From: JAVBLY01 sp031553035
GTDB taxonomy: Bacteria; Bacillota; Clostridia; Peptostreptococcales; Anaerovoracaceae
DNA: 64,000 nucleotides
Reading direction: 5' to 3'
Assembly: GCA_031553035.1 (NCBI GenBank)
Contig: JAVBLY010000003.1
Span: 62,001 to 126,000 of the forward strand
This document shows, piece by piece, positions 44,101-52,249 of this stretch. The translations under genes and the position numbers were made by a program. Below the pieces are notes generated by a model, which had not been told where the DNA came from, searched no databases, and worked only from the letters and a program-made list of their open reading frames with translations. Within the stretch, counting starts at the first letter, position 1; each line of letters begins with the position of its first letter.

Positions 44101-44279
44101 CAACAAAAAAGATAAGGGAAAACAAAGATCTGCAGGATCTCCCTATCATAGCTATGTCTGCCAATGCCATGTCGGGAGACAGAGAGCGAAGTCTGGAATA
44201 TGGCATGAACGATCATTTGTCCAAGCCAGTGGAACCGCAGGCGCTATACGATATTCTGAAGAAATGGATCAGAAAGTAA
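41118..44279 (+). CDS. Hybrid histidine kinase with five PAS-type repeats
   Basis: 1053 residues without a membrane segment, so probably cytosolic. The first PAS-like unit (about 15-145) is diverged. Then come four nearly identical units of exactly 129 residues (about 145-660), each with LDATPLCCNLWNKDF, NIDCNEEAVKLFELK and FEWMHQKLNGEQIP. Next are a HisKA domain with NMSHEIRTPMNGILGML near 682 (phospho-His), a HATPase (NLIGNAIKFTDEG near 800; GGTGLGLTISRNLVDMM near 868), and a receiver domain (ILLVEDIEINQML near 936; phospho-Asp in AVLMDIQMPIMDG near 978). No output domain, so the phosphate must go to an unseen partner. A TATAAT at 41061-41066 and SD GGAGG precede it. Confidence 0.95.
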   Translation: MQVVGKWFDKLDFDDNIAGIMLDMIPVGVHVWNQKGEMIASNKEWLNIFGLKTVDEANINFYRLSPEYQPDGGNSKEKAEEYIKHAFEHGYTKFEWMHQTLDEKTLIPSEIVLNRTENNGQTYVIASIRDLTEEKLYEEKIHEADERSKVMLDATPLCCNLWNKEFHNIDCNEEAVKLFGLKDKQEYLDRFFELSPEFQPDGMLSEEKAAKFIKDAFETGSCKFEWMHQKLNGEQIPSEIILVRVTYGKDDVVAGYTRDLREQKEAMAQLRAADERTKVVLDATPMCTNLWNKDFENIDCNEEAVKLFELKNKQEYLDRFFELSPELQPDGAPSNDKAAKYIAEAFENGSCKFEWMHQKLNGEQIPAEITLVKVKYGNEDMVAGYTRDLREEKETMAKLREADERTQVMLDATPLCCNLWDKDFHNIDCNEEAVKLFELKNKQEYLDRFFELSPEYQPNGELTEKAAQNNIKTAFNEGFCKFEWMHQKLNGEQIPAEITLVRVKYGDEDVVAGYTRDLREQKEAIAKLREADERTQLMLDATPLCCNLWNRDFENIDCNEEAVKLFELKDKQEYLDRFFELSPEYQPNGKLTSELAMENIKTAFNDGYVRFEWMHQKLNGEQIPAEITLVRVKYKDDYIVAGYTRDLREQKAMIADMHRVQEDLRLARDKAEESAQAKSDFVANMSHEIRTPMNGILGMLHLVMKTQLSDKQQNYLRNMEMSANNLLRIINDILDFSKIEAGKLEMEKTLFKVSNVIEEIKSMFAPRVKEKGLDFTVDFNSNDDGYVFGDSLRLKQILINLIGNAIKFTDEGQITIHVKKVSTAKKNIEYEFSVEDTGIGMKKKQVDALFTPFTQGDASITREYGGTGLGLTISRNLVDMMNGRVWVESEYEHGSTFYFTALFESSDDIDIKPYSNRNVHPSSEKQFEDEMASGYILLVEDIEINQMLAVELLELAGYTVDVAANGVEALDFLKKNKYDAVLMDIQMPIMDGLTATKKIRENKDLQDLPIIAMSANAMSGDRERSLEYGMNDHLSKPVEPQALYDILKKWIRK
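41550..43097 (+). repeat. Four 387-bp tandem coding repeats (PAS units)
   Basis: Units begin at 41550, 41937, 42324 and 42711, each 387 bp, with the identifiable boundary GAYGAAAG or GACGAGCG followed by CTTGATGC/CTGGATGC. The period is exact in all four, with no indels. Third-codon differences are spread through the units, so they are older than a sequencing artefact or very recent slippage. Confidence 0.9.
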
Positions 44280-44286
44280 ACTACAA

Positions 44287-45060
44287 TCACTTACCCTTAA
44301 AAACAGGATTACGTTTTTCAAGAAAGGCCGTCACAGCTTCGTGATGGTCTTCTGTTTTGGCAGATTCAACGAATAGCTTTCCTTCAAGCCTTAGATATTC
44401 TTCATAGTCGTGATAGAAGATATCATAAAATATCTGTTTCTGACGTGCGAAAGCACCAAGGGATCTTGTTTTTAAAAGTTCGGCAAATTCGATAGTATCT
44501 TTTTCCAGAGATCCATCCTCTACGAGAATGGTCGCCAATCCCAGTCTCAGGGCTTCTTCACCTTTGACCGGTTTGCTGAGCATCATTAATTCGATAGTTT
44601 TGGCCAGGCCGACTATTTGATATAGATGGTACATGCTCCCCGAATCGCCGGACAACGCCACGTTGCCGAATGCGGTGATAAGAGAGCTTCCGGTTGCCAT
44701 GATCCGAAAGTCGCATGCAAGAGCAAGAGCGCAGGCGGCCCCTGCGGCAACACCGTTGATCATTGCGATGACCGGCTTAGAGCATTTTTTTACTAGTCCC
44801 GTCATCCTTCCGGCAAGAGCTGACAGGTCAGGAGTAATAAAGTCAAAAGTTGCCATTGCATTTATATCACCTCCGGATGAAAAGTTCTTTCCTGCACCGG
44901 TTATTATTATGACCTTCACATCCCCATCCTGCTCGCACTGCGTTAGAACATCGATTACTTCCTGAAACAAATGCTCATTGAAAGAGTTATTTGATTCGGG
45001 ACGATCCAGAGTGATGATTGCTATACTATCTTCTACTCCAAGTGAAAGCTCTTTGAACAT
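44287..45060 (-). CDS. Enoyl-CoA hydratase/isomerase family protein
   Basis: 257-residue crotonase-fold protein: AIITLDRPESNNSFNEHLFQ near residue 14, the oxyanion-hole GAGKNFSSGGDINAM near 57, and VAAGAACALALACDFRIMA near 103. At the usual catalytic Glu positions it reads FGNVALSGDSGSMYHLYQIVG, closer to isomerase-type members (SxDxG) than to classical hydratases, so isomerase or another crotonase reaction is as likely as hydration. The start at 45058-45060 has the SD AAGGAGG; the longer frame overlapping phoU is not needed. It follows phoU, with no link to phosphate evident. Confidence 0.85.
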   Translation of the reverse strand: MFKELSLGVEDSIAIITLDRPESNNSFNEHLFQEVIDVLTQCEQDGDVKVIIITGAGKNFSSGGDINAMATFDFITPDLSALAGRMTGLVKKCSKPVIAMINGVAAGAACALALACDFRIMATGSSLITAFGNVALSGDSGSMYHLYQIVGLAKTIELMMLSKPVKGEEALRLGLATILVEDGSLEKDTIEFAELLKTRSLGAFARQKQIFYDIFYHDYEEYLRLEGKLFVESAKTEDHHEAVTAFLEKRNPVFKGK

Positions 45061-45088
45061 ATGTGACCTCCTTGCTACAAAAATCATT

Positions 45089-45742
45089 CTATTCCATTTC
45101 ATATGTTCCTTCAAGGACGAATACCGTTTCCTCACAAATATTCGTTGCGTAATCCGCTATCCTTTCCAGATGGGCGGCTATGAAAAGGAACATTATGCTC
45201 TGCCTGGCTTTATCCCGGCTGTCCTCTGCAATCATAAGAAGCTCATCATAGATATCTCTGAATATCTCGTCGATTTCCTCATCTGCTTTCCAGACTTTGC
45301 GTGCCAGCCTCAGGTCTCGGTGTATATAGGAGTCGATGGCATTCTTCACCATTCTAGATGCCATATCCGCCATCCTTGGTATGTCGATCAGATCCTTGAT
45401 ATATTCCTGATTCTCCAGCCTGAGGGTGTATTTGGCGATATCCTCACAGTGATCGCCTATCCTCTCCAAGTCGTTAATTATCTTCATTATGGATATTATA
45501 TATCTCAGATCGCCGGCAACCGGCTGCTGCGTAGCCAGGAATTTATAACACATATCGTTTATGTCATCCTGGATATCGTCGATCGCTTCATCGCCCGCAA
45601 TGATCTTTCTGGCGAGCTCTCCGTCCTTGTCTTTGAGGCTCTTTATGGAATCGACTATTGCAGATTCCACCAGTCCGCCCATTCTTATGACCTCACCGCC
45701 TATATGTTTCATCTCATTTTCCATTGTTGGTCTTGCTGCCAT
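45089..45742 (-). CDS. phoU: Phosphate signalling regulator PhoU
   Basis: 217 residues forming two three-helix repeats with the acidic metal-binding motifs of the family (EAIDDIQDDINDMCYKFLA; LERIGDHCEDIAKY near residue 80; HLERIADYATNICEETVFVL near 190). PhoU links the Pst transporter to the PhoR kinase and damps the phosphate-starvation response when phosphate is ample. Last phosphate gene of the pst operon, 21 bases after pstB. Confidence 0.96.
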   Translation of the reverse strand: MAARPTMENEMKHIGGEVIRMGGLVESAIVDSIKSLKDKDGELARKIIAGDEAIDDIQDDINDMCYKFLATQQPVAGDLRYIISIMKIINDLERIGDHCEDIAKYTLRLENQEYIKDLIDIPRMADMASRMVKNAIDSYIHRDLRLARKVWKADEEIDEIFRDIYDELLMIAEDSRDKARQSIMFLFIAAHLERIADYATNICEETVFVLEGTYEME

Positions 45743-45763
45743 TTTAGTCTCCTTTCTATTTCA

Positions 45764-46525
45764 TCAGCCAAATCGGCCGGTTATATATTCTTCTGTTTTG
45801 GCATTTGCCGGGTTGGAGAAAATCATTTCCGTCTCTCCTGTCTCGACCACTTCCCCCGACAGGAAAAATGATGTGATATCCGATATCCTGGCTGCCTGCT
45901 GCATGTTATGTGTGACTATTACTATGGAATAGTTTTCTCTAAGTACTGAAATAAGCTCCTCTATCTTCATCGTGGCGATAGGATCCAGCGCCGATGTGGG
46001 CTCATCCATGAGAAGCACCTCCGGTCCCACTGCCAGACATCTCGCTATGCACAGCCTTTGCTGCTGTCCGCCGGAAAGCCCCAGCGCCGGCTTGTTGAGA
46101 CGGTCCTTTACCTCGTTCCACAGACCCACCTGCATGAGTGTTTTCTCAACTATTTCGTCAAGAGCGGCTTTTTTCCTCTCTCCGTGTATCTTCGGTCCGT
46201 AAACGATATTCTCATATATAGTCTTTGGGAAAGGGTTCGGCTTTTGAAAAACCATACCGACTTTTTTCCTGAGTTCTGTCACATCGTAGTCTTTTCCATA
46301 TATATTCTGACCTTGAAATTCCACCAGCCCATCTACTCTCGCTATGGGCACAAGATCATTCATCCTGTTAAGTGTTCTTATAAATGTGGACTTTCCGCAT
46401 CCGGACGGACCGATGAGCGCTGTCACGTATTTATTATATATATCCATGTCTATGGACTTTAAGGCCTGAAAATCTCCATAAAAGAGGTCCAGATCCTGTA
46501 TCTTAAAGTCTATTATTTTATCCAT
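45764..46525 (-). CDS. pstB: Phosphate ABC transporter ATP-binding protein
   Basis: 253 residues with Walker A GPSGCGKSTFIRTLNRM near residue 37, the Q-loop VGMVFQKPNPFPKTIYENI, the ABC signature LSGGQQQRLCIARCLAVGPE and Walker B VLLMDEPTSALDPIA. PNPFP is typical of PstB. Start at 46523-46525 with SD GGAGG at 5 nt; it overlaps the end of pstA by 8 bases. Confidence 0.97.
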   Translation of the reverse strand: MDKIIDFKIQDLDLFYGDFQALKSIDMDIYNKYVTALIGPSGCGKSTFIRTLNRMNDLVPIARVDGLVEFQGQNIYGKDYDVTELRKKVGMVFQKPNPFPKTIYENIVYGPKIHGERKKAALDEIVEKTLMQVGLWNEVKDRLNKPALGLSGGQQQRLCIARCLAVGPEVLLMDEPTSALDPIATMKIEELISVLRENYSIVIVTHNMQQAARISDITSFFLSGEVVETGETEMIFSNPANAKTEEYITGRFG

Positions 46526-47381
46526 TATTTCCTCCAAGTTTTGATGTTACTATGTTCGCGACCGCATTTATGACCAGCACTATTATTATGAGAAGCGCCG
46601 CAGTTGCGTATGCCTTGTCTTCACTGATCCCTTCCGAGGCCAGTATATACATATGTACGGACATGGTCCTGGTGGAATCGAATATGCTCATTGGCAATTT
46701 CAGTGCTCCGCCTACTGTTAAGAGGATGACTGCCGTTTCTCCGATTGCACGTCCCACTCCCAGGATAAGCCCCGACAAAATCCCTTTGTTGCAGCAGGGC
46801 AAAACCACCTTGACAGTGGTCGTCCATTTAGTTGCTCCAAGAGAAAGGCTCCCTTCTCTGTATGTCATTGGCACGGTCTTGAGACTTTCTTCGGTGGATC
46901 TTATTAAAGTAGGGAGTATCATCAACGACAGGGAAAGTGCCCCTGATATGATGGACCAGCCCATTCCCATAAAAACCACGAAGAATGCAAATCCGAACAG
47001 CCCGAATACGATTGAAGGTATGCCTGCCAACACTTCGGTGAACATCCTGATGGTCCTGATAATCCGCCCGTCTTTGGCGTATTCATTAAAGTATATTGCG
47101 GCGGCTATCCCAATCGGGGCGCTTATAAGTATGGCAAGTCCCGTGACGTAGACGGTCCCCACTATGATCGAGAAGATCCCGCCTTCCTTACCCATGAGCC
47201 TTGGTTCCTGAGTCAGAAATTCCCAGTTGATGAACCTGAATCCTTTCATCATCACGTAGCCGATTATTATTACAAGGCATGCCAGGGCGAATACCGACAG
47301 GGCGATTACAATACCGTAAAAAACACCGTCACCCGCTTTTTTCTTCGTTCTCGCCGAGTGGGCAGATCCTATTTTTCTCAT
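46518..47381 (-). CDS. pstA: Phosphate ABC transporter permease PstA
   Basis: 287 residues, six membrane helices, opening with a basic cytosolic tail (TKKKAGDGVF). The EAA-like loop is EESLKTVPMTYREGSLSLGATKWTTT near residue 165, followed by GIGRAIGET-like GVGRAIGETAVILLTVGGAL. It forms the channel with PstC. The start overlaps the pstC stop by four bases (ATGA). Confidence 0.95.
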   Translation of the reverse strand: MRKIGSAHSARTKKKAGDGVFYGIVIALSVFALACLVIIIGYVMMKGFRFINWEFLTQEPRLMGKEGGIFSIIVGTVYVTGLAILISAPIGIAAAIYFNEYAKDGRIIRTIRMFTEVLAGIPSIVFGLFGFAFFVVFMGMGWSIISGALSLSLMILPTLIRSTEESLKTVPMTYREGSLSLGATKWTTTVKVVLPCCNKGILSGLILGVGRAIGETAVILLTVGGALKLPMSIFDSTRTMSVHMYILASEGISEDKAYATAALLIIIVLVINAVANIVTSKLGGNNG

Positions 47382-48316
47382 GCGATCGCCCCCATTCTCC
47401 TGGCTGTGAACTGAGCGATAAAATTAAGCAGCATTATAATAAAGAACAAAACTATGCCTACAGCAAACAGTGCCTGCTGATGGGTGGGATCTGCGTATCC
47501 CATTTCAAGGGCGATGGTCCCGGTCAGTGTTGCGACCGGATCCAGGATGCTCTTTGGAAGAAGGGCCACATTGCCTGTTATGAGAAGGACAGCCATAGTC
47601 TCGCCGATTGCTCTTCCCATGCCCAGGATGACTGATGCGATGATCCCCGATTTTGCCGCTGGAATCATTACCTTGGTTATGGTCTCTCTTTTGTTGGCAC
47701 CCACGGCCAGAGATGCCTCTTTATATTCTATGGGCACCGATGATATAGCGTTTTCCGACAAACTTACCACAGTTGGAAGTATCATGATCGCAAGTATCAT
47801 TCCCCCTGCAAGCACGCTGAGTCCGGTTGTGTTTGTGTCGGGATTAAAAAACTGAAAAACGGGCAGAATAGTCTCTCTTATCATGGGGACGACTATCTTG
47901 AGTCCAAAAAAGCCATAAATGACAGACGGGATCCCGGCAAGCAGTTCTATTGCAAACTTGAAGGCTTTTGCAGGCTTCTTTGCCAGAATCTCAGAAAGAA
48001 AAACGGCACAGGATATGCCGGTAGGGATGCCTATCACCAGTGCAGTTAGAGTCACCGACAGTGTTCCCATGATAAGGGGGAGTATTCCATATTCTCCGTT
48101 TCTCGGTTTCCATTCTGTTCCAAGTAAAAAGTTCTTAAGGCCGTACTCGGCAATAATCGGTACGCCGTTTTTGAAAATAAAAATAGTTATGAGAAAGACA
48201 GATACCGTGGCGACAAGTGCCGCCAGCAGTATCAGTTTTTCTACAGTTTTTTCGTATATCTTTCTACCGTCTAATTTATTGTTATTTAATGTTAGACTAA
48301 CTGAGGTCATGGTCAT
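47378..48316 (-). CDS. pstC: Phosphate ABC transporter permease PstC
   Basis: 312 residues, six membrane helices. Family motifs are LLAGIPSVIYGFFGL near residue 124, ENAISSVPIEYKEASLAVGANKRET near 195 and GMGRAIGETMAVLLITGN near 235. An ATG at 48316 and one two codons later are both possible; the SD is weak (GGGG about 3 nt before). It lies 8 bases after the pstS stop. Confidence 0.95.
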   Translation of the reverse strand: MTMTSVSLTLNNNKLDGRKIYEKTVEKLILLAALVATVSVFLITIFIFKNGVPIIAEYGLKNFLLGTEWKPRNGEYGILPLIMGTLSVTLTALVIGIPTGISCAVFLSEILAKKPAKAFKFAIELLAGIPSVIYGFFGLKIVVPMIRETILPVFQFFNPDTNTTGLSVLAGGMILAIMILPTVVSLSENAISSVPIEYKEASLAVGANKRETITKVMIPAAKSGIIASVILGMGRAIGETMAVLLITGNVALLPKSILDPVATLTGTIALEMGYADPTHQQALFAVGIVLFFIIMLLNFIAQFTARRMGAIA

Positions 48317-48324
48317 AACCCCGG

Positions 48325-49203
48325 CTAGTTGATTGGTATGAATCCGGCTTCTTCGACTATTGCCTGTCCTTCTTCACTGAGGACGAAGTCGAGGTAGCCT
48401 TGAGCAGGTTCTGTTATTTCTGCACCTGAGACGTAGATGAACGGCCTCTGCAGTTTGTATGTTTCGTTAAGTACGTTCTCGTTTGTGGCTTCCACTTTTT
48501 CTACAGTCAGAGCCTTTACACTGTCGTTCAGCGAACCCAGTGAAATGTATCCTATTGAGTCAGGCGTGCTCGCTACTGTCTGTGTTACTGCTCCCGTCGA
48601 TCCCTGGACTATTGCAGAGGATATAGTATTGTCTATTTCTTCGCCGCTTGCATCCTTTTCGGTCACTCCCGTTATCTCGGTGAATGCTGTTCTTGTACCT
48701 GAACCTTCTTCTCTTGATACTACTACGATGTCTTTGTCATCGCCGCCCAGGTCTTTCCAGTTTGTGATCTTGCCTGTATAGATGTCTTTGATCTGGTCCA
48801 TGGTGATGTCGGAGGCTTTGGTGTCTTTGTTAACGATCACCGCTATGCCGTCTTTAGCAATTATGAATGTATCACCTATTGCTGATTTTTCTTCATCTTT
48901 GACTTCTCTTGAAAGTGCTCCGAAATCTGCTATCTTCTCTTCGATGGCTTTGATTCCCTGGCCGCTTCCGCCGCCCTGCACTTCGATGGTCGTTTCGGAA
49001 TTATCCGCCATGTACCGTTCGCCCAGCATTTCCGAAAGAGGCTGTACCGATGTTGATCCTGCGATCACTACTGTTCCGCCTTTGGAATCTCCTGATGCAG
49101 ATGCGCTGTCATCGCCGCTTCCGCAAGCTGTGAATGACATGATTCCAAGTGCAAGTGCCATCCCGATGACGGCCGTTCTTTTGATGATTTTTTTAATTTC
49201 CAT
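48325..49203 (-). CDS. pstS: Phosphate-binding lipoprotein PstS
   Basis: 292 residues: a lipoprotein signal (KRTAVIGMALALGIMSFTAC) with the lipid-bearing Cys near residue 27, then a periplasmic-binding-protein type II fold (VVIAGSTSVQPLSEMLGERY; EVQGGGSGQGIKAIEE; VSREEGSGTRTAFTEITGV) that contacts phosphate. The real start is the ATG at 49201-49203 with SD AAGGGAG; the frame extends to 49266 but lacks an SD and would bury the signal peptide. PHO-box repeats lie 110-150 bp upstream, so it heads a PhoP-controlled operon. Confidence 0.95.
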   Translation of the reverse strand: MEIKKIIKRTAVIGMALALGIMSFTACGSGDDSASASGDSKGGTVVIAGSTSVQPLSEMLGERYMADNSETTIEVQGGGSGQGIKAIEEKIADFGALSREVKDEEKSAIGDTFIIAKDGIAVIVNKDTKASDITMDQIKDIYTGKITNWKDLGGDDKDIVVVSREEGSGTRTAFTEITGVTEKDASGEEIDNTISSAIVQGSTGAVTQTVASTPDSIGYISLGSLNDSVKALTVEKVEATNENVLNETYKLQRPFIYVSGAEITEPAQGYLDFVLSEEGQAIVEEAGFIPIN

Positions 49204-49248
49204 TTTTCTCCCTTGTGCAGTTTTGCCGCACATTCCTTTCTTTTTTTT

Positions 49249-49264
49249 GTGCGGTCCTCCGCAC
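49249..49264 (-). promoter_or_regulatory. Hairpin in the pstS leader
   Basis: Perfect stem GTGCGG (49249-49254) / CCGCAC (49259-49264) with an AGGA loop on the minus strand, followed by A-rich sequence and a second short hairpin TGTGC...GCACA ending just before the SD. No T run on the minus strand, so not a terminator for incoming transcripts; a 5' stabilising or translational element is possible. Confidence 0.45.
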
Positions 49265-49313
49265 ATAACTATATTATCTTTCTTTATCTTACGGTTTTAT
49301 GATATAGGGAGTT

Positions 49314-49352
49314 TGTTAAATGCAAAGAGGGGAAATGTTAAGAGTATGTAAA
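49314..49352 (-). promoter_or_regulatory. PHO box (PhoP-binding direct repeats) of the pst operon
   Basis: On the minus strand TTTACA (49347-49352), TTAACA (49336-49341), a degenerate unit (49325-49330) and TTAACA (49314-49319) lie at exact 11-bp steps, matching the TTAACA-N5 direct repeats bound by PhoP dimers in Bacillota. A -10-like TATCAT follows about 8-20 bp downstream. The rest of 49353-49499 shows no gene. Confidence 0.8.
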
Positions 49353-49499
49353 ATGATTTAAGTGCTTTCCGGCTTAATTCAGATTCTCATGCAAGAAAAA
49401 TGGCGGATTTTGGACAGAATTGGAAGATGCTGTCCGGGGTTGCCGGTGCTTTCGGCATGGGAACCATGATATGTTGATATGTTGTAGGAAAGATAAGCA

Positions 49500-50882
49500 T
49501 CACTGCCCCACAGGAAAGGTCACCGTAAATGTACTGCCCCTGCCGATCCGGCTCTCGACTTTGATCTTTGCATCAAACAGTATTGCGATATGCTTGACGA
49601 TGGCGAGACCAAGACCGGTGCCGCCCACTTTCTTGGACCGTGATTTATCAACACGGTAGAATCTTTCGAACAGCCGTCCCAAATCTTCATCTTCTATCCC
49701 GATGCCTTCATCCCTGACAGAAATGATGATTTTCTGCTGTTCGATCTGCTTTGCGGCATTGACCGTAACTACGGAACCAGCGTCCGAGTATTTGACAGCA
49801 TTCTCCAGCAGATTAAGTATGAGCTGCTTGAATCTGTCTGCACTGCCGCCAAGATACATCTCATATTCTGTATCGAATATTATGTCCACTTTTTTTTCAT
49901 CTGCCAGAGGTCTCAAAGTATCGATAACTTCATTTATGGATTTGTTTACATTTATGTCTTCGTGGGATATGGATTCCCGTCCGCTTTCCATGTCTGAGAT
50001 TATCAGTATGTCATCGATGAGCCGGGCAAGTCTGGCGGCTTCGAGGCAGATGATCTCAAGGAATTTTTCCCGGGTCGGCGCATCCAGATCTTCCGCCTCC
50101 ATAAGAGTCTCAACGAATCCGGATATGGAAGTAAGGGGAGTCTTAAGCTCGTGGGTCACGTTGGCCACGAATTCCTTACGGATGTTTTCTGCCTTCTCAT
50201 TTTTGGATAAGGTGATCTCAAGCTCTTTTTCCATGTCCCGAACCGGCTTAAGAAGTCTCTTTGAGTATATGAAAACCAGTATGACCGCCAAAACGATCCC
50301 GATCAGCGAAGCGATGATCGTGCTTCCGAATATCTGATCTCTTGCGATATCCCATCTGTCCACCTGCATCGCAATTCTGATCACAATGGTGTCATCAGGT
50401 TTCAGTATGTCACCATCAGCTTCACCACCACCATCGTCATAATCTCCCGGCGTTGTTCCAAGCAATGTAACTGCCACCGCCGAATATAGATAGGTCTTTC
50501 CGAATGTTGCGCTTTGCCTGCTGCTTTCGCCTGCACCGGCTGCAAGAGCCTCTTTTACTTCCTCTCTTCCCCCGTGATTATCCAGTTTGGTATATAGATT
50601 CCCGGCCTGAGAATCGGCAAGAACAGCGCCGCTTTCATCTATAATGGTGATCCTGTAACCCGTGTCCTCTGAAAAAACATCTGCATAATATGACATGGGC
50701 TTTTCCACTCCATCGCTATAATCATCGTAGATCACAGTCCCGACGATCTTTGCGTCCTGTCCCAGAACCATACTCTTTGATTCCAGATAATTGTTTATGG
50801 AGAATACAGCTGAAATGATTGCCGAAGCGGCAACGCTTATTATTACTATTACGGTTACGAACAGAATGAGTCTCTTTTTCAT
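49500..50882 (-). CDS. phoR: Phosphate-responsive sensor histidine kinase PhoR
   Basis: 460 residues: a first membrane helix (LILFVTVIVIISVAASAIISA), an extracytoplasmic sensor of about 135 residues with a low-complexity acidic insert (DYDDGGGEADGD), a second helix near 180-200 (STIIASLIGIVLAVILVFIY), a HisKA domain with NVTHELKTPLTSISGFVETLM near 243, and an ATPase with NLLENAVKYSDAG and GGTGLGLAIVKHIA. It starts one base after the phoP stop. Assignment as PhoR rests on the adjacent pst operon and its PHO box. Confidence 0.93.
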   Translation of the reverse strand: MKKRLILFVTVIVIISVAASAIISAVFSINNYLESKSMVLGQDAKIVGTVIYDDYSDGVEKPMSYYADVFSEDTGYRITIIDESGAVLADSQAGNLYTKLDNHGGREEVKEALAAGAGESSRQSATFGKTYLYSAVAVTLLGTTPGDYDDGGGEADGDILKPDDTIVIRIAMQVDRWDIARDQIFGSTIIASLIGIVLAVILVFIYSKRLLKPVRDMEKELEITLSKNEKAENIRKEFVANVTHELKTPLTSISGFVETLMEAEDLDAPTREKFLEIICLEAARLARLIDDILIISDMESGRESISHEDINVNKSINEVIDTLRPLADEKKVDIIFDTEYEMYLGGSADRFKQLILNLLENAVKYSDAGSVVTVNAAKQIEQQKIIISVRDEGIGIEDEDLGRLFERFYRVDKSRSKKVGGTGLGLAIVKHIAILFDAKIKVESRIGRGSTFTVTFPVGQ

Positions 50883-50883
50883 A

Positions 50884-51579
50884 TCAGATCATCTTATATC
50901 CGACGCCGCGAACAGTAGCGATATATTTGTTTTCTTCGCCGGCAAGCTTTTTCCGAAGGTAACGGATGTGGACATCAACGGTTCTTGTCTCGCCATAATA
51001 TTCATATCCCCAGACAGAGTCAAGGAGCTGTTCTCTCGTCAGGACATGGTTTCGGTTTTCTGCGAGAATCCTGAGAAGGTCGAATTCTTTCATGGAAAGC
51101 GATACTGAGTTGCCGGAGACTTTCACTTCTCTGGCTGAGATGTTTATAGTGAGGTCTTCTATCACGATGACATCCTCTTCACCGCTCTGTCTGCCGCCCC
51201 CATTGCCGGAAGACTTATCATATCTTCTCAGTACTGCCTTGATCCTGGCTTTGAGCTCCCTTGTACTAAAAGGTTTAGTCATGTAGTCGTCGGCACCAAA
51301 TTCAAGACCGAGGATCTTGTCTACCTCGTCATTTTTTGCTGTCAGCATTATAACAGAAGTCTCATTGCCTTCACTGCGAAGAGTTTTTATAACATCGTAG
51401 CCGTCCATGACAGGCAGCATTATGTCGAGTAAGATCAGATCCGGCGATTCACTTCTGGCCAACTCCAAGCCTTCTTTCCCGTTACCGCCGGAGACGACAT
51501 TATAGCCCTCCGACTTGAGATTGAACTCGATCAGCTCTCGTATGTTATCTTCATCTTCTATTACAAGTATCTTTTTCAT
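50884..51579 (-). CDS. phoP: Phosphate-responsive response regulator PhoP/PhoB
   Basis: 231 residues of OmpR/PhoB type. The receiver domain (ILVIEDEDNIRELIEFNLKS; phospho-Asp in DLILLDIMLPVMDGY near residue 53; Lys in DDYMTKPFSTREL) is followed by a winged-helix effector (LSMKEFDLLRILAENRNHVL; TRTVDVHIRYLRKKL). A low-complexity linker GNGGGRQSGEED joins them. It presumably binds the TTAACA repeats upstream of pstS. Confidence 0.94.
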   Translation of the reverse strand: MKKILVIEDEDNIRELIEFNLKSEGYNVVSGGNGKEGLELARSESPDLILLDIMLPVMDGYDVIKTLRSEGNETSVIMLTAKNDEVDKILGLEFGADDYMTKPFSTRELKARIKAVLRRYDKSSGNGGGRQSGEEDVIVIEDLTINISAREVKVSGNSVSLSMKEFDLLRILAENRNHVLTREQLLDSVWGYEYYGETRTVDVHIRYLRKKLAGEENKYIATVRGVGYKMI

Positions 51580-51678
51580 GACTTTATATTATCATTAAGG
51601 TACATCCATAGCAAGAATAGTAAACATAGGTTAATAATCCGATTATCAGTGAAAGGCTTATTGATTATAACAATCATT

Positions 51679-51884
51679 ATTATGGGCGGAAAATAAAGCT
51701 GCAAAGCACCAAAGGCGAAAACAGTGAATTCTCATTTGATCTCTGGCCGAAAGAAGCCGAAGACGGCAAGCAGGCTTATGATATTTATATGGATTCACCT
51801 GAAGGAACATTCGATCTTGTGATCATGGATGTCCAGATGCCTGTTATGGACGGCCTGCTCAGTATGCTCATAAAATATCTATAG
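51679..51884 (+). pseudogene. Remnant of a hybrid histidine kinase (ATPase end joined to a receiver fragment)
   Basis: Without a start, the frame reads KLQSTKGENSEFSFDLWP, which resembles the G2-box end of a HATPase domain. It then jumps to EAEDGKQAYDIYMDSPEG and FDLVIMDVQMPVMDG, the core of a receiver domain, and stops at 51882-51884. The residues between these two points in intact kinases are missing. Its receiver part is close to those of the intact hybrid kinases in this window, so it is a decayed paralogue. Confidence 0.7.
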
Positions 51885-51888
51885 AATA

Positions 51889-52068
51889 TCATACGAAAAT
51901 TTTATATTCACAGTCCTTAACCGGTTTGACGAAGAGTGAGTACCTATTCGTTTCCTCATAAAACTTGTCCGAGCTGATTACAATATCACTATCCTCCAGC
52001 GGATAATCATCAGGCGCTATAAAGTACCATTTGATATTGTCTGCGTCAATTCTTGTAAAAAATGTCAT
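51889..52068 (-). CDS. Small hypothetical protein
   Basis: 59 residues (MTFFTRIDADNIKWYFIAPD at the start), acidic, aromatic-rich, no membrane segment. The SD GGAGG lies 7 nt before the ATG at 52066-52068, a good translation signal; the longer frame to 52224 has none. I do not recognise a family. It sits in a scarred region between a kinase remnant and a transposase remnant, so it may be a surviving piece of a lost operon. Confidence 0.5.
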   Translation of the reverse strand: MTFFTRIDADNIKWYFIAPDDYPLEDSDIVISSDKFYEETNRYSLFVKPVKDCEYKIFV

Positions 52069-52249
52069 GTTTACACCTCCAATAATTAGGTGCGCTGATC
52101 TAGTCCGGGGGCATTTGCATTCATTTGAGTACTTATTTTGTATCAAGATTATACAATTGCCCGATATCCTAATCAATCTGTCATATCGGCTAACATGTAA
52201 TACGAAGTACGACCTCAATGGCATAGTTTATTATAAATCAACTATCCTA

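Noticed and set aside
46552..47151. 199-codon open frame on the plus strand
   Set aside because: Antisense to pstA; arises from codon bias of the real gene.
49702..50337. 211-codon open frame on the plus strand
   Set aside because: Antisense to phoR and Ser-rich, typical of a shadow frame.
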